From MGIIb-P sp963934015 (GTDB lineage: Archaea > Thermoplasmatota > Poseidoniia > Poseidoniales > Thalassarchaeaceae), in assembly GCA_963934015.1 (NCBI GenBank), contig CAWVWT010000014.1, forward strand, positions 1 through 46,404: a stretch of 46,404 bases of DNA. Direction: 5' to 3'. Position numbers and translations under genes: made by a program. The notes under the pieces are model-generated. The model had not been told where the DNA came from, ran no database searches, and saw nothing but the letters and a program-made list of their open reading frames with translations. This document shows positions 8,080 through 16,981 of the stretch, in pieces. Position 1 is the first letter of the stretch. Each line of letters opens with the position of its first letter.

Positions 8080-11000
8080 ATGGCTGCTCCCGATACCTCA
8101 GATGAAGAAGATGAGGATGTCGAAGAATCACCTAGAGGACCACCGACAAGAGGGCCCCCTTCTAGAGGACCACCACCACGTGGACCTCCGGGGCGTAGCC
8201 CCCCGAATGGACCCTCATCTGGACCCCCGAGTGGACCACCTTCAGGACCACCATCTAGGTCACCCCCAACCGATGCGTTTCAAAACTCTGAACCTGAACC
8301 TGAACCGGAGACAGAACCAGAATCGGAACCCGAACCGGAATCTGAATCTGAGATGAATTATGAGCCTGTTGAAGAGGAACCTAAGAAACGAGGACCACCG
8401 AGTCGAGGTCCACCTGGACACAGAGGCCCTCCTACGCGTGGACCACCCGGTCGTCGTGGACCTCCAATTGAAGATTCCGTGCCAGCGGAGCCTTCTGAAT
8501 CAACCACATTTGATACTGCACTTGCCCGCATGACCGGCCAAAAGGAAGAAGTCATTGTCGATGCGGAGGAACTAGCGGCTCAAGAGGCCGAAGATGTAGT
8601 TGAAGAAATCACTCTTGTAACTGGAGCTAGTGAGAAATGGGAAGATTCTGAAGAAGAGGAGGAAGAACCGTTACCGGAAATTGAACCCCTTCCCCAAGAT
8701 GCTGCTGAAGGCAGCCGATATCCAAAGCTCAAGAAGGCAAATACAGGTCGCCTAAAAGACGCACCACTGATTGGACATATCGTTCCACATACGCATTGGG
8801 ATCGAGCTTGGTATTTACCATTCCAAAAATATCGATATCGACTTGTCGAATTAGTCGATGATTTGTTGGATTTGATGGAAAACAATCCCAAAGCCTACCC
8901 TTCGTTTGAGTTGGATGGCCAAACTGTTGTTCTCGAGGATTACCTTGAGGTCAAACCAGAAAATGCAGATAGAATCCGAAAACTGGTTGAGAAGGGTCGA
9001 TTGAACATAGGGCCATGGTATGTACTCCCTGACGAATTTATCGTTGGTGGCGAAGCGTTGGTTCGCAACCTCATGATGGGGAACCAAACAGCACAACGCT
9101 GGGGTGGCCGTTCTGAAGTAGGATATGTCCCCGACCCCTTTGGCCACGTCGCCCAATTACCAGCGATTCTGAAAGGTGCTGGACTTGATTCGTTCATTTT
9201 CACCCGAGGGGCTGGACCATGGATTCAGGAAGCTGGCGGTGTATTCAATTGGTATGCTAGTGATGGAAAATCGAAGGTTCTGGCAGTTCAACAGGTACCA
9301 GACTACCCAAATCTAATGGCTTGGGGTTTTGAAGACCGGCCACTCGACAGAAAGGATGGACTCGACATCAATGTGGATACTGCAATGGAGCGTATGCAGC
9401 GCCTTCTAGACAAACATGAATCACTTGGATGGCAACCTGAAGTACTGCTATTTGGACAAGGTAGTGACCACACACACCCACAGCCCACACTACCCATGTT
9501 GATTGGTAAAGCAAGTCAAAAATTCAATGGGAAAATCAAGTTTGAACACTCTTCATTCCCTGCTTATATTGAGGCACTGAAAGGATGGCTTGGCAAGAAG
9601 AAAATTTTCCGTTATCAAGGTGAATTACATTCGGGCTGGGACCGTAATATTCTCTCTGGTGTGTTCAGTGCACGGCTGTATCTCAAACGAGCAAATGACC
9701 AAACGATGCGTGTTCTGCGGGACCGCATCGAGCAATTGAGCGCAATTTCTTGTGCACACGGAGGGCGGTTCCGAGGCGAACGGCTGGATTTGGCTTGGCG
9801 TGAAATCCTCCGCAACCACCCTCACGATGACATCTGTGGGTGCAGCGTAGATGAAACTCATGATGATATGGAAGTCCGCTTCACACACGCACAACAAATC
9901 AGTGCCATGTTGGAAGAAGATTTGAGAATGGAATTGCGAGAACAAATGGATCTCAGCCATGATGATCGCGATGCTGTTCCCGTATTGCTACACAACCCCC
10001 TAACCAAAGCTTGGTCAGGTTCGTTGATGATTGACTTGGCAGTTCCGAAATTCCGTTGCTGGCTCGACCATGGTCTGCCTGTGAAAATACAAATGGCTGC
10101 ACCATCGGGAGATTGTTTAATCGATACTTCGGGACTTCAAATAAAACCTAAATCTTGGGATTTACATGTTCATGATGACAGAGTTGCCAATGTCGAATTG
10201 CCACGAGTCATCGGACGAATTCATGTCCACCGGCTCCCCCCAGGCCTTTCTGTGGCACATATTTTACCGGGAAGAGGAACCACGAGTTTACCGGCTGAAC
10301 CTGTCAATCTCGGAGGTGAATTCGGTCGCACTGATTGGATGGACAATGGTCTTGTTCGAGTATTGTTCCGTGCTGATGGTCGCTTTGACATCATGGATCA
10401 TACGACTGGACGACATATTGTGGGTGCGGGACGGCTCGAAGATTCTGAAGATGCCGGGGACTCCTACGACTGGTCGGCTGGTGGACATCCGGTGCCACAA
10501 GCAGCTGGCCGCGGTTCAAAAATGTCAAAGCGTGTCTTGGCAACCGATGAGCGGTTTGCTGACAAAGATGAGGCAAATCGACAAGTCTATCTCACAATTG
10601 AACAACAAGACGATTGGACTGCGACCATCCGCCTTCACATCGCTTGGGCCCTGCCCCTTCGATTCGACAATACCACCCAAAAGCGCAGCGAAGAAGTGGA
10701 ATGGAATACCATTGATCACTACATTACCTTGCGAAGTGGGCATGCGATGGTCGAAATTGAAACATGGGTTAACAATGCCTGTGAAGATCATCGCTTGCGA
10801 TTGCATGTACCCACTGGTGTTGATGCGAAGAACGTACATGCAGGAGCTGCCTTCGATATTGTTGAACGCCCAGCTAATTGGCCTCATCTTCCAGATTGGG
10901 AACAGCCACATGTTCCAACCCATCACTTCAGTGACATGCTGATGGTGGAAGAAAAAAGCGGAGGAGTGGCATTGTTCTGCCCTGGTTCAAATGAATACGA

Positions 11001-11577
11001 AGCGATAACTGGTGAAGATGGGGCAACCCTCGCCGTAACACTAGTGCGAGCGACTGGGCACCTCAGTAGAGATGGATTTGCAAGCCGTCGAAATCGAGCT
11101 GGCCCCGTATTCGAGGCGCCGGGAGCTCAATGCAAAGGGGCACATTGCACTCGTTGGGCTATCATGGCCTACGAGGATTCATGGGCGGAAGCGAATATTC
11201 ACCAAATTGCAGAGACCTACGCCTGTCAAGCAAGCATTATCTCAGCCCTACCAAAACCACAACTGGATGGAGAATTTGACGAGGTTTGTACGGAAGGATC
11301 GCGTGGTCAAAAATTACAATCAATTCGACTTGTTGGAACCGGACCAACACCAATCATTGCTTGCCTAAAGCCTGCCGCAAACGGAAATGGAAACGTGGTT
11401 CGCCTGTACAATCCAACGAATGAGGTTTGGGAGGGAAGGATAGAGACTGATTTGCCACTCTTCAATGTCCGGGGATGTGATTTGCTTGAAAATGAAACAA
11501 CCAAACCACGAATCAGTAAATCTGGTTGGCCTGCAAAACTCAATGCCAAGACAATTGGTACATGGCGCTTCAACTGA
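8080..11577 (+). CDS. GH38-family alpha-mannosidase with disordered RGPP-rich N-terminal region
   Basis: A 1165-residue protein. Residues 18-63 and 102-129 are tandem RGPP/SGPP-type repeats, separated and followed by Glu/Pro/Ser-rich acidic stretches up to about residue 210, so the head is intrinsically disordered. The catalytic part starts near residue 230. HTHWD (237-241) supplies zinc ligands, PDPFGH holds the presumed nucleophile D352, and NHPHDDICGCS is typical of the GH38 branch that includes MngB. GH38 enzymes remove alpha-mannosyl residues; the natural substrate here is unknown. There is no signal peptide or membrane segment, so it should act in the cytosol on imported oligosaccharides. 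ATG 8080 was preferred over an in-frame TTG at 8050 that overlaps the preceding gene. The catalytic domain shows no missing motif among those I could check. It is third in the apparent operon starting at 5262. Confidence 0.85.
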   Translation: MAAPDTSDEEDEDVEESPRGPPTRGPPSRGPPPRGPPGRSPPNGPSSGPPSGPPSGPPSRSPPTDAFQNSEPEPEPETEPESEPEPESESEMNYEPVEEEPKKRGPPSRGPPGHRGPPTRGPPGRRGPPIEDSVPAEPSESTTFDTALARMTGQKEEVIVDAEELAAQEAEDVVEEITLVTGASEKWEDSEEEEEEPLPEIEPLPQDAAEGSRYPKLKKANTGRLKDAPLIGHIVPHTHWDRAWYLPFQKYRYRLVELVDDLLDLMENNPKAYPSFELDGQTVVLEDYLEVKPENADRIRKLVEKGRLNIGPWYVLPDEFIVGGEALVRNLMMGNQTAQRWGGRSEVGYVPDPFGHVAQLPAILKGAGLDSFIFTRGAGPWIQEAGGVFNWYASDGKSKVLAVQQVPDYPNLMAWGFEDRPLDRKDGLDINVDTAMERMQRLLDKHESLGWQPEVLLFGQGSDHTHPQPTLPMLIGKASQKFNGKIKFEHSSFPAYIEALKGWLGKKKIFRYQGELHSGWDRNILSGVFSARLYLKRANDQTMRVLRDRIEQLSAISCAHGGRFRGERLDLAWREILRNHPHDDICGCSVDETHDDMEVRFTHAQQISAMLEEDLRMELREQMDLSHDDRDAVPVLLHNPLTKAWSGSLMIDLAVPKFRCWLDHGLPVKIQMAAPSGDCLIDTSGLQIKPKSWDLHVHDDRVANVELPRVIGRIHVHRLPPGLSVAHILPGRGTTSLPAEPVNLGGEFGRTDWMDNGLVRVLFRADGRFDIMDHTTGRHIVGAGRLEDSEDAGDSYDWSAGGHPVPQAAGRGSKMSKRVLATDERFADKDEANRQVYLTIEQQDDWTATIRLHIAWALPLRFDNTTQKRSEEVEWNTIDHYITLRSGHAMVEIETWVNNACEDHRLRLHVPTGVDAKNVHAGAAFDIVERPANWPHLPDWEQPHVPTHHFSDMLMVEEKSGGVALFCPGSNEYEAITGEDGATLAVTLVRATGHLSRDGFASRRNRAGPVFEAPGAQCKGAHCTRWAIMAYEDSWAEANIHQIAETYACQASIISALPKPQLDGEFDEVCTEGSRGQKLQSIRLVGTGPTPIIACLKPAANGNGNVVRLYNPTNEVWEGRIETDLPLFNVRGCDLLENETTKPRISKSGWPAKLNAKTIGTWRFN

Positions 11578-11586
11578 GGCCGTAAC

Positions 11587-12687
11587 ATGCCAACGGATGC
11601 GGATATCCAGCGTTGTTTCGCCACTGAATATGTGACGGCAAGGCAACGATTACTAGATCGTGCAGAGAATCTGAATATTGAAATCGAAACATTACCAATT
11701 TCAAAGAAAGGACCACACGATGAAACGTTGTCAACTGATTTTCTTTGGATCGGACCTCCAAATGCGACGAAATTAATCCTTCACACATCTGGTGTTCACG
11801 GGGTAGAAGGGTTTCCAGGTTCTGCTGCTGCCATGTGGATTTTGGATGGATTGAAATCTCAAGAATTATCGTTGCCAGATGACTGTGCAATTGTATTTGC
11901 ACACGCAATCAACCCTTGGGGGATGGCGTGGTTACGGAGAGTCAATGAGGACAATGCAGACTTGAATCGGAATTTCTTACCACCTGGTGAGGATTATCAA
12001 GGTGAGCCGGAAAACTATGCTCGATTGGATTCTCTACTGAATCCGACAAGTATGAAAAAGGGTAGAGAATACTACACTATACGAGCGGCATGGCATGCAT
12101 TTCGGTTGGGCTTTTCGAATGCCAAGCAAGCGGTTCAAGAAGGCCAGTATACACGACCAAAATCACTGCAATATGGCGGCTCGCAATTAGCAGAATCGAG
12201 CCAAAATTTTATTCATTGGTGTGAACGAAAATTGTCGAATGTAAAGCAGATTATCTGGATTGATTTTCACACGGGACTTGGACCATTTGGGGTCGATTCA
12301 TTGTTAGTTGCAGAAGGTATTGATGAAGTGGCATTGAAGGCACGATATGGGCAACGGATTCAACCATTAGATCCCGCCAAAGGTGTGGCATACAAGATCC
12401 GAGGGGGGATTCAAGCGGGTATCAAAGCCAGATTCCCTGACAAAGACTGGACCAATATCACTCAAGAATTTGGAACCATCAAACCGATTCCACTACTCAA
12501 ATTGGTACGCGCCGAAAACAGACTCACGCAATGGAGTGGAAAACCTCCACTTCGTCTATTACAGAGCAAGGAGAGACGTAATATGCTCAATGCATTCAAC
12601 CCCCATTCACTAAAATGGCGGCGAATGATTCTACAACGTTCTATGACAATCATCGAAGATGCCATTGCACATCTGTCGGAGGGATGA
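11587..12687 (+). CDS. DUF2817 family M14-like zinc peptidase
   Basis: A 366-residue protein recognisable as the DUF2817 family, a branch of the M14 carboxypeptidase-like clan. The zinc motif HxxE is at H71-E74 (HGVEG), followed by an arginine/asparagine substrate-binding type segment (ADLNRNF) and a later possible zinc ligand in DFHTGLGPFG. No signal peptide is present, so it is cytosolic. Family members are predicted to trim peptides or amide-linked small molecules, but few have been tested. It starts nine bases after the mannosidase stop and runs in the same direction, so it likely belongs to the same transcript. In this setting it could remove amino acids or peptides from imported glycopeptides; that is inference. 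Confidence 0.8.
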   Translation: MPTDADIQRCFATEYVTARQRLLDRAENLNIEIETLPISKKGPHDETLSTDFLWIGPPNATKLILHTSGVHGVEGFPGSAAAMWILDGLKSQELSLPDDCAIVFAHAINPWGMAWLRRVNEDNADLNRNFLPPGEDYQGEPENYARLDSLLNPTSMKKGREYYTIRAAWHAFRLGFSNAKQAVQEGQYTRPKSLQYGGSQLAESSQNFIHWCERKLSNVKQIIWIDFHTGLGPFGVDSLLVAEGIDEVALKARYGQRIQPLDPAKGVAYKIRGGIQAGIKARFPDKDWTNITQEFGTIKPIPLLKLVRAENRLTQWSGKPPLRLLQSKERRNMLNAFNPHSLKWRRMILQRSMTIIEDAIAHLSEG

Positions 12688-12714
12688 AGGGAGCGGGGCC
12701 CTTCGGCGTGTCAT

Positions 12715-13575
12715 ATGAAGCGTGTAGAAGCCCGTGCCCCGGTGCGACTAGACTTAGCGGGTGGGTGGACGGATGTCCCACCCTATACACACGAAGTTGG
12801 AGGAGAAGTCGTCAACGTTGCCATCAATATTCACGCTCATGCATCACTGGAAATTGATGATGATGGGCGGCTCGCGGTGAACTATCGTTGTGATGCGCCC
12901 GTAGGTTCCGGTTTAGGGACGACCGGAGCCATTAATGTCGCATTAATGGCTGCAATCAACGGTGCTGATAACGCAGAAGAAGCAGCATACCAGTTTGAAG
13001 CACTGCTCGGCAATACTGGCGGCAGACAGGACCAATGGGCAGCAAAGCACGGTGGATTCAACCACCTGATGTTCATCGGAGATTCTGTCGAAGAACTTCC
13101 GTTTGACCCACCACGGAGCGCCAGATTTTGGTTGCAAAAGCATCTGATTGTCGCAAATACAGGAATACCACATGTCAGTGGTGATCTACACGATGCTATT
13201 TGGGAAAAATATGCAGCCAACGATGAAGGTGTCATCGAGGGACTCATGACCATTCGATTGGCGGCGAGAAAGATGGCCCAAGGCCTTGATCAAGATAGAA
13301 GGAATTTGGTTGTTGAAGCACTGCATGATGTGTGTAAAGGTGTAGATGCACTTGACTTGTCCCTTCATGATCCCTTCCGGAAAACTGTCGACCCACTCCT
13401 TGAGCGTAAAGACATTGCAGCATGGAAAGCATTGGGTGCAGGTGGTGGCGGATGCGTTGCTCTTCTTTCAGGCCCACAGCGACAGGATGCTGTGATTGCA
13501 GCTTGCGAAGCCGCAGGCTGGGATATTCTTGATTGGGATTACGATGACGATGGTTTGGTCATCAATGCCAACTGA
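12715..13575 (+). CDS. GHMP sugar kinase, fucokinase/heptose-7-phosphate-kinase-like
   Basis: A 286-residue GHMP-family kinase. The N-terminus RAPVRLDLAGGWTDVPPY closely resembles L-fucokinases and D-glycero-D-manno-heptose 7-phosphate kinases (HddA). The phosphate loop is at about residues 63-71 and reads GSGLGTTGA rather than the more usual GLGSSSA; the third GHMP motif is GAGGGGCVAL near residue 245. It would phosphorylate a free sugar or a sugar phosphate using ATP in the cytosol. The start ATG lies 27 bases after the peptidase stop, in a GC-rich gap. Its last 14 bases overlap the end of the convergent gene. Position at the end of the 5262-13575 run suggests sugar salvage after glycan cleavage. 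The exact sugar cannot be decided from sequence alone. Confidence 0.8.
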   Translation: MKRVEARAPVRLDLAGGWTDVPPYTHEVGGEVVNVAINIHAHASLEIDDDGRLAVNYRCDAPVGSGLGTTGAINVALMAAINGADNAEEAAYQFEALLGNTGGRQDQWAAKHGGFNHLMFIGDSVEELPFDPPRSARFWLQKHLIVANTGIPHVSGDLHDAIWEKYAANDEGVIEGLMTIRLAARKMAQGLDQDRRNLVVEALHDVCKGVDALDLSLHDPFRKTVDPLLERKDIAAWKALGAGGGGCVALLSGPQRQDAVIAACEAAGWDILDWDYDDDGLVINAN

Positions 13576-14437
13576 GTCCTTCAATTGTGGCAGATAGAGT
13601 GGAAATCGCTGGTTGAAGTGCATCCACGATTACAGCCGCCCACTCTGCCACACCTTCGATAGATTCCGAACGCGCGTGGAGCAAGGGCCAGCGACCCATA
13701 GATGGTGGCCAGAGTTCGACATCACCAGGTAATTCCAATGCCAAAGGACGGGCTTCTGCAGCCCACATCATGTCGCCTGCGAGTAGAGATAATGCACCTC
13801 TTGAGGCATTGCACAGAGCTACCGTTCGAAGTCCATCTAAGCGATTGGGTTCATCTTCATCTTCCCGATCAAGTTCGCCGGGGGGTGCTCTTTCAAACAA
13901 GAGGAAACCACAGGGTGGGGAATTTTGATTCCAACCGAGACCAACAAAAATTGTGAATAGACTGCGCCATGAATTCGGGGCGCGAACATACCACCCCATT
14001 CGATCTGCTTTGTTATCAATCTCAAGATGCCAAGTCCATTCTGGTAGTGTGGGTGAGAGACTATTCCTAATTTGGTCAAGTAACTCGCGATGTTGGACCA
14101 CAGATTCCCCAGATTGTTTCTTGGGTTCACCGATTTTTCCAATCACCCAATTGGAAAGTTCGGCAGATAGGCAGGATGGAGAAATCGACCACCGGTGTAC
14201 ACCCAGTCTCCCAGGGCCTTGGTTCATCTGTACACTGTGCGTGGTCCAACGGTGGATTGAATCGGCACCATCCCCTTCTCCGATGAGAAATGAAAAACGT
14301 GTATCTTGTACACTGATACTGTCACTAGTGCAAGTCATGGTAAGTTCGCCTTCAGGCTCAGGCCCATGCCCACCACTGTGAGGGTGATCATCGAAGTCAA
14401 CCTCTTCCCAAAGTCGCGCGAACAAGAGATGCTCCAT
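13562..14437 (-). CDS. Unrecognised cytosolic protein, 291 residues
   Basis: I do not recognise a family. The protein is acidic with many Trp residues, has no signal peptide and no membrane segment, and carries a Pro/Gly-rich stretch near the N-terminus (HSGGHGPEPEGE). A central part with regularly spaced hydrophobics (LFTIFVGLGW; PCGFLLFE) suggests a beta-rich fold. Codon use looks like that of the neighbours. It lies 24 bases downstream of the 477-residue gene on the same strand, so both belong to one transcript with the glucuronokinase-like gene. Its stop lies inside the convergent sugar-kinase gene (14-base overlap). A role linked to carbohydrate metabolism is suggested only by position. 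Confidence 0.6.
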   Translation of the reverse strand: MEHLLFARLWEEVDFDDHPHSGGHGPEPEGELTMTCTSDSISVQDTRFSFLIGEGDGADSIHRWTTHSVQMNQGPGRLGVHRWSISPSCLSAELSNWVIGKIGEPKKQSGESVVQHRELLDQIRNSLSPTLPEWTWHLEIDNKADRMGWYVRAPNSWRSLFTIFVGLGWNQNSPPCGFLLFERAPPGELDREDEDEPNRLDGLRTVALCNASRGALSLLAGDMMWAAEARPLALELPGDVELWPPSMGRWPLLHARSESIEGVAEWAAVIVDALQPAISTLSATIEGLSWH

Positions 14438-14461
14438 GGCACTCCGAAGAGGCCGTATGCC

Positions 14462-15895
14462 TTAATCCATCACGGACAATGGTGCCAAGGGATTGTTATC
14501 GAGACGGCGGAGAAGAAGTGCTTTCGATTCGGCCCGACTTAACGGGGCCGCGTCTAGTAATTGGTCCCAAGTTTCTTCAGTCCATTCAGCAAATTTCAGA
14601 GCCCACCGGTAGGAGGATAATATGAATTCTGAGTGCCGGCAATTTGGTAATTTTTCAGCCTCCATCAACTGATTTCGAGCCATTGCGGTTGCCAACACAC
14701 GCTCTGATAGTAATAATTCAGCCATGTTTTCTTCAACAACCGTGTTGGCAATTTTTGCACATGCACCCGGCACAAATTTATCATCCCGAAACCAATTTTC
14801 CGAAGGCATCCACCGTTGGTTGGTAATGATACGCCAAACATCGAGATAACGAAGTCGAAGAATCAGTTCGGAACTCTTCTCAAACAGTTGCTTGGATTCT
14901 TGCGGTAAACCATTTTGAGATATCCATTCAGATAGAATTTCACCCACATCCCTATCAGGATTGGTCGTCAATGAAAGAATTGTATGTAGATTCATATCCG
15001 CCCAAAGTTCACTGGAAGCGTGGCGAGTGGACCAACCACCCCCTAGTGGAATAATCCAACTCCCCGCCCAATCCTTGGGCCGTACATTGGCGATACCAGT
15101 CCACCCCCGCTCCCCGCATTCGATGGGGCCCTGGCTCCATTCAGGGCCCATCCAGTTGGGTACCATACCGATGAATTCGTATTCGCGTTCGCATTGAAAT
15201 TCAATCAACCGAGCAGGGCCATCTTCTGCAATCGATGGGTTCCACGGTTGGTGACGCCAATAATCGGTGAGGGTGTGCTTTACAGAAACAAAGAATCGTG
15301 GATCCCCTGCCCATTTTTTCAGAACTTTAGCCTGTAACATTCGGTTTGCATGTATACCTTCTTCTGAAAGGTCCCAAAGTCTCAAAATACATCGCTTACC
15401 CATCTCACGGCAAACCACTGATTCGAGAAGTTCGACCACCTTACGCCGTCGGGTAATGCCATCCATCGACGAACAATCGATACACTGACATCGAAGAATA
15501 TCAACTCGCTTCAAGGTTGAATTAGTGCTCTCAAATGTCTCTCCATACCGGAATACGAGGCCACGAATCTGTGGAACCGTTTCAATAACATCCCGGATGG
15601 ATGCGGCTGTGAGTTCCCAACTATCTTCACGCCCAGGACAACCAGCATCTGAACCATAGGGCAAAGTGAAGAGGTCATCCATGAGCCAAACATTCAACCC
15701 AGCATCAATTGCTGAATCGATCCTCTGGACCAATTCAGGTGTGATTCCATACAGACAACCACTCATCTGATCTGAGATTACCACGTCGGTAAAACCGAGC
15801 CGCACCAAACGACTTGGGTCACGATAATCTGTGGTGATACTCTTGTGTAACGGCGAATCATGGACATAGGCAATTCGCATTCGATTGTCGGGCAT
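14462..15895 (-). CDS. Putative TIM-barrel glycoside-hydrolase-like protein, family not certain
   Basis: A 477-residue cytosolic protein without signal peptide. The first 300 residues show alternating strands and helices with strand-end acidic or polar residues (DVVISD, VWLMDD, LVFRYGE, FVSVKH, LIEFQCEREYEFIG), which reads like a TIM barrel of the glycosidase type. E in FRYGETFE and E in IEFQCERE are candidate catalytic acids. A cysteine cluster, CQCIDC, follows the first of these. The last 150 residues are helical. I cannot place it in a named family; an alpha-glucuronidase-like role would suit the neighbouring glucuronokinase-like gene but is a guess. Its ATG lies two bases after the stop of that kinase gene, so translation is probably coupled. 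An alternative in-frame ATG five codons later (MRIAYVHD) is possible. Confidence 0.55.
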   Translation of the reverse strand: MPDNRMRIAYVHDSPLHKSITTDYRDPSRLVRLGFTDVVISDQMSGCLYGITPELVQRIDSAIDAGLNVWLMDDLFTLPYGSDAGCPGREDSWELTAASIRDVIETVPQIRGLVFRYGETFESTNSTLKRVDILRCQCIDCSSMDGITRRRKVVELLESVVCREMGKRCILRLWDLSEEGIHANRMLQAKVLKKWAGDPRFFVSVKHTLTDYWRHQPWNPSIAEDGPARLIEFQCEREYEFIGMVPNWMGPEWSQGPIECGERGWTGIANVRPKDWAGSWIIPLGGGWSTRHASSELWADMNLHTILSLTTNPDRDVGEILSEWISQNGLPQESKQLFEKSSELILRLRYLDVWRIITNQRWMPSENWFRDDKFVPGACAKIANTVVEENMAELLLSERVLATAMARNQLMEAEKLPNCRHSEFILSSYRWALKFAEWTEETWDQLLDAAPLSRAESKALLLRRLDNNPLAPLSVMD

Positions 15896-15897
15896 TC

Positions 15898-16926
15898 CTA
15901 CATCTCCAGAGACACGAGTTTCCAGCCGTGCTCAGCAAAGGCCGGAGCTGCGCGCTCCATGAAGTCGTCGTCAGGAATCAGGCCGATGATGGCTCCTCCT
16001 GAACCAGGTTGTTTGGCACAGGAACCAAGACTGCGGGCCAAATTAACCATTGCAAGATTTTCACCGAGGGCCTCTTCACCGAAAAGTTCGGTTCGCAAAT
16101 CGAAATTGCGATTGATTTCGACTGAAAGTGAACCCATATCTCCTCCAACAAGTGCTTCCTTCCCACGATGCGCACACCATGCGAGTTCGCTGATGATTCG
16201 GACCATGACCGGTTCTTGTTCCGCCCAACGTCGAGGCATATCGGCATGGATTTTACCCGATTCTCGGCCTACACCTCCATGCGCTAACCACATTTTAGGC
16301 AGAAGTGATTCTTCCATGTGCGAATAAGCGCCCCAACCTCGACCAACCATCAGTTCCTCACGGAAATCCATGTGAAGCATACGATTGTAGGCTTGGGGAA
16401 GTCGATCTTGTAGACCACCATGAATATTCAGTCGATCGGTTTCAACTTTGAGAACCATGTCCGCCACCGCATGCGGAGGTAAGGCTGTTCCTAAGCCATG
16501 GTGGGTCAGTAAACATCGAATCACTGCGGTAATCACTGCCGACGAACCAGCGAGTCCAACCTGTCGTGGAATATCAGTATCAAGTTCAAGTTGGAAACCA
16601 CTCGCCTCGATGGCAAGACCACTAGCGACACAGTCCTCTTGGAAGTGGATTAATGCGCCTAAAACAAGACGAGAAATACCATCTTCACCGAGTTCAGGTG
16701 GATTTGCAGCCAAATCAGAAAGCGACTTACATTCCAATGTTTCATCGCCACAAGAAATGTTGAGGGAAAAATCCCAACGATTCTCATGCGGCGTCAGAAT
16801 ACAGCGAGCCCGCCAATTGCGGGCGAGTGCAGAAATGCACTGACCATTGTATCCATCCGAGGGGTTGCCAAGAAGTCCAATCCTTGCTGGGATGGAACAG
16901 AAGATGGCCTCAGCGCCTCGTCGCAT
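15898..16926 (-). CDS. GHMP kinase, glucuronokinase-like
   Basis: A 342-residue GHMP-family kinase. The N-terminal ARIGLLGNPSDGYNG and phosphate loop PRQVGLAGSSAVITA match the glucuronokinase type known from plants and related archaeal and bacterial proteins; the C-terminal GSGGAIIGLI region is the third GHMP motif. Glucuronokinase makes glucuronate-1-phosphate from free glucuronate and ATP. The gene is read from a short divergent promoter shared with a sugar-1-phosphate nucleotidyltransferase gene, the enzyme type needed next to form a UDP-sugar. This pairing supports the assignment, though other 1-kinases of the same family (for example for arabinose or galacturonate) cannot be excluded. 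Two further genes follow on the same strand with gaps of 2 and 24 bases. Confidence 0.72.
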   Translation of the reverse strand: MRRGAEAIFCSIPARIGLLGNPSDGYNGQCISALARNWRARCILTPHENRWDFSLNISCGDETLECKSLSDLAANPPELGEDGISRLVLGALIHFQEDCVASGLAIEASGFQLELDTDIPRQVGLAGSSAVITAVIRCLLTHHGLGTALPPHAVADMVLKVETDRLNIHGGLQDRLPQAYNRMLHMDFREELMVGRGWGAYSHMEESLLPKMWLAHGGVGRESGKIHADMPRRWAEQEPVMVRIISELAWCAHRGKEALVGGDMGSLSVEINRNFDLRTELFGEEALGENLAMVNLARSLGSCAKQPGSGGAIIGLIPDDDFMERAAPAFAEHGWKLVSLEM

Positions 16927-16950
16927 GATGCTCGACTCTGGTTCATGGGT

Positions 16951-16959
16951 ATCTTAATT
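16951..16959. promoter_or_regulatory. Shared TATA-like element of a divergent gene pair
   Basis: The A/T-rich core ATCTTAATT sits almost exactly midway between the start codons at 16926 (minus) and 16982 (plus), about 27-29 bases from each. Archaeal TATA boxes lie about 25 bases before the transcription start, so both mRNAs would begin at or next to their ATG (leaderless). One element serving both directions is inferred from spacing. Confidence 0.5.
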
Positions 16960-16981
16960 CCGTAGACGTCAAGCGGGATTC

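Noticed and set aside
8131..8470. Repeat array considered as CRISPR or satellite DNA
   Set aside because: The repeats are short, imperfect and in frame, and encode RGPP units; there are no spacers of constant length.
10166..10942. A 258-codon plus-strand frame inside the mannosidase gene
   Set aside because: It lies in another frame of a confidently assigned enzyme and shows no protein-like features.
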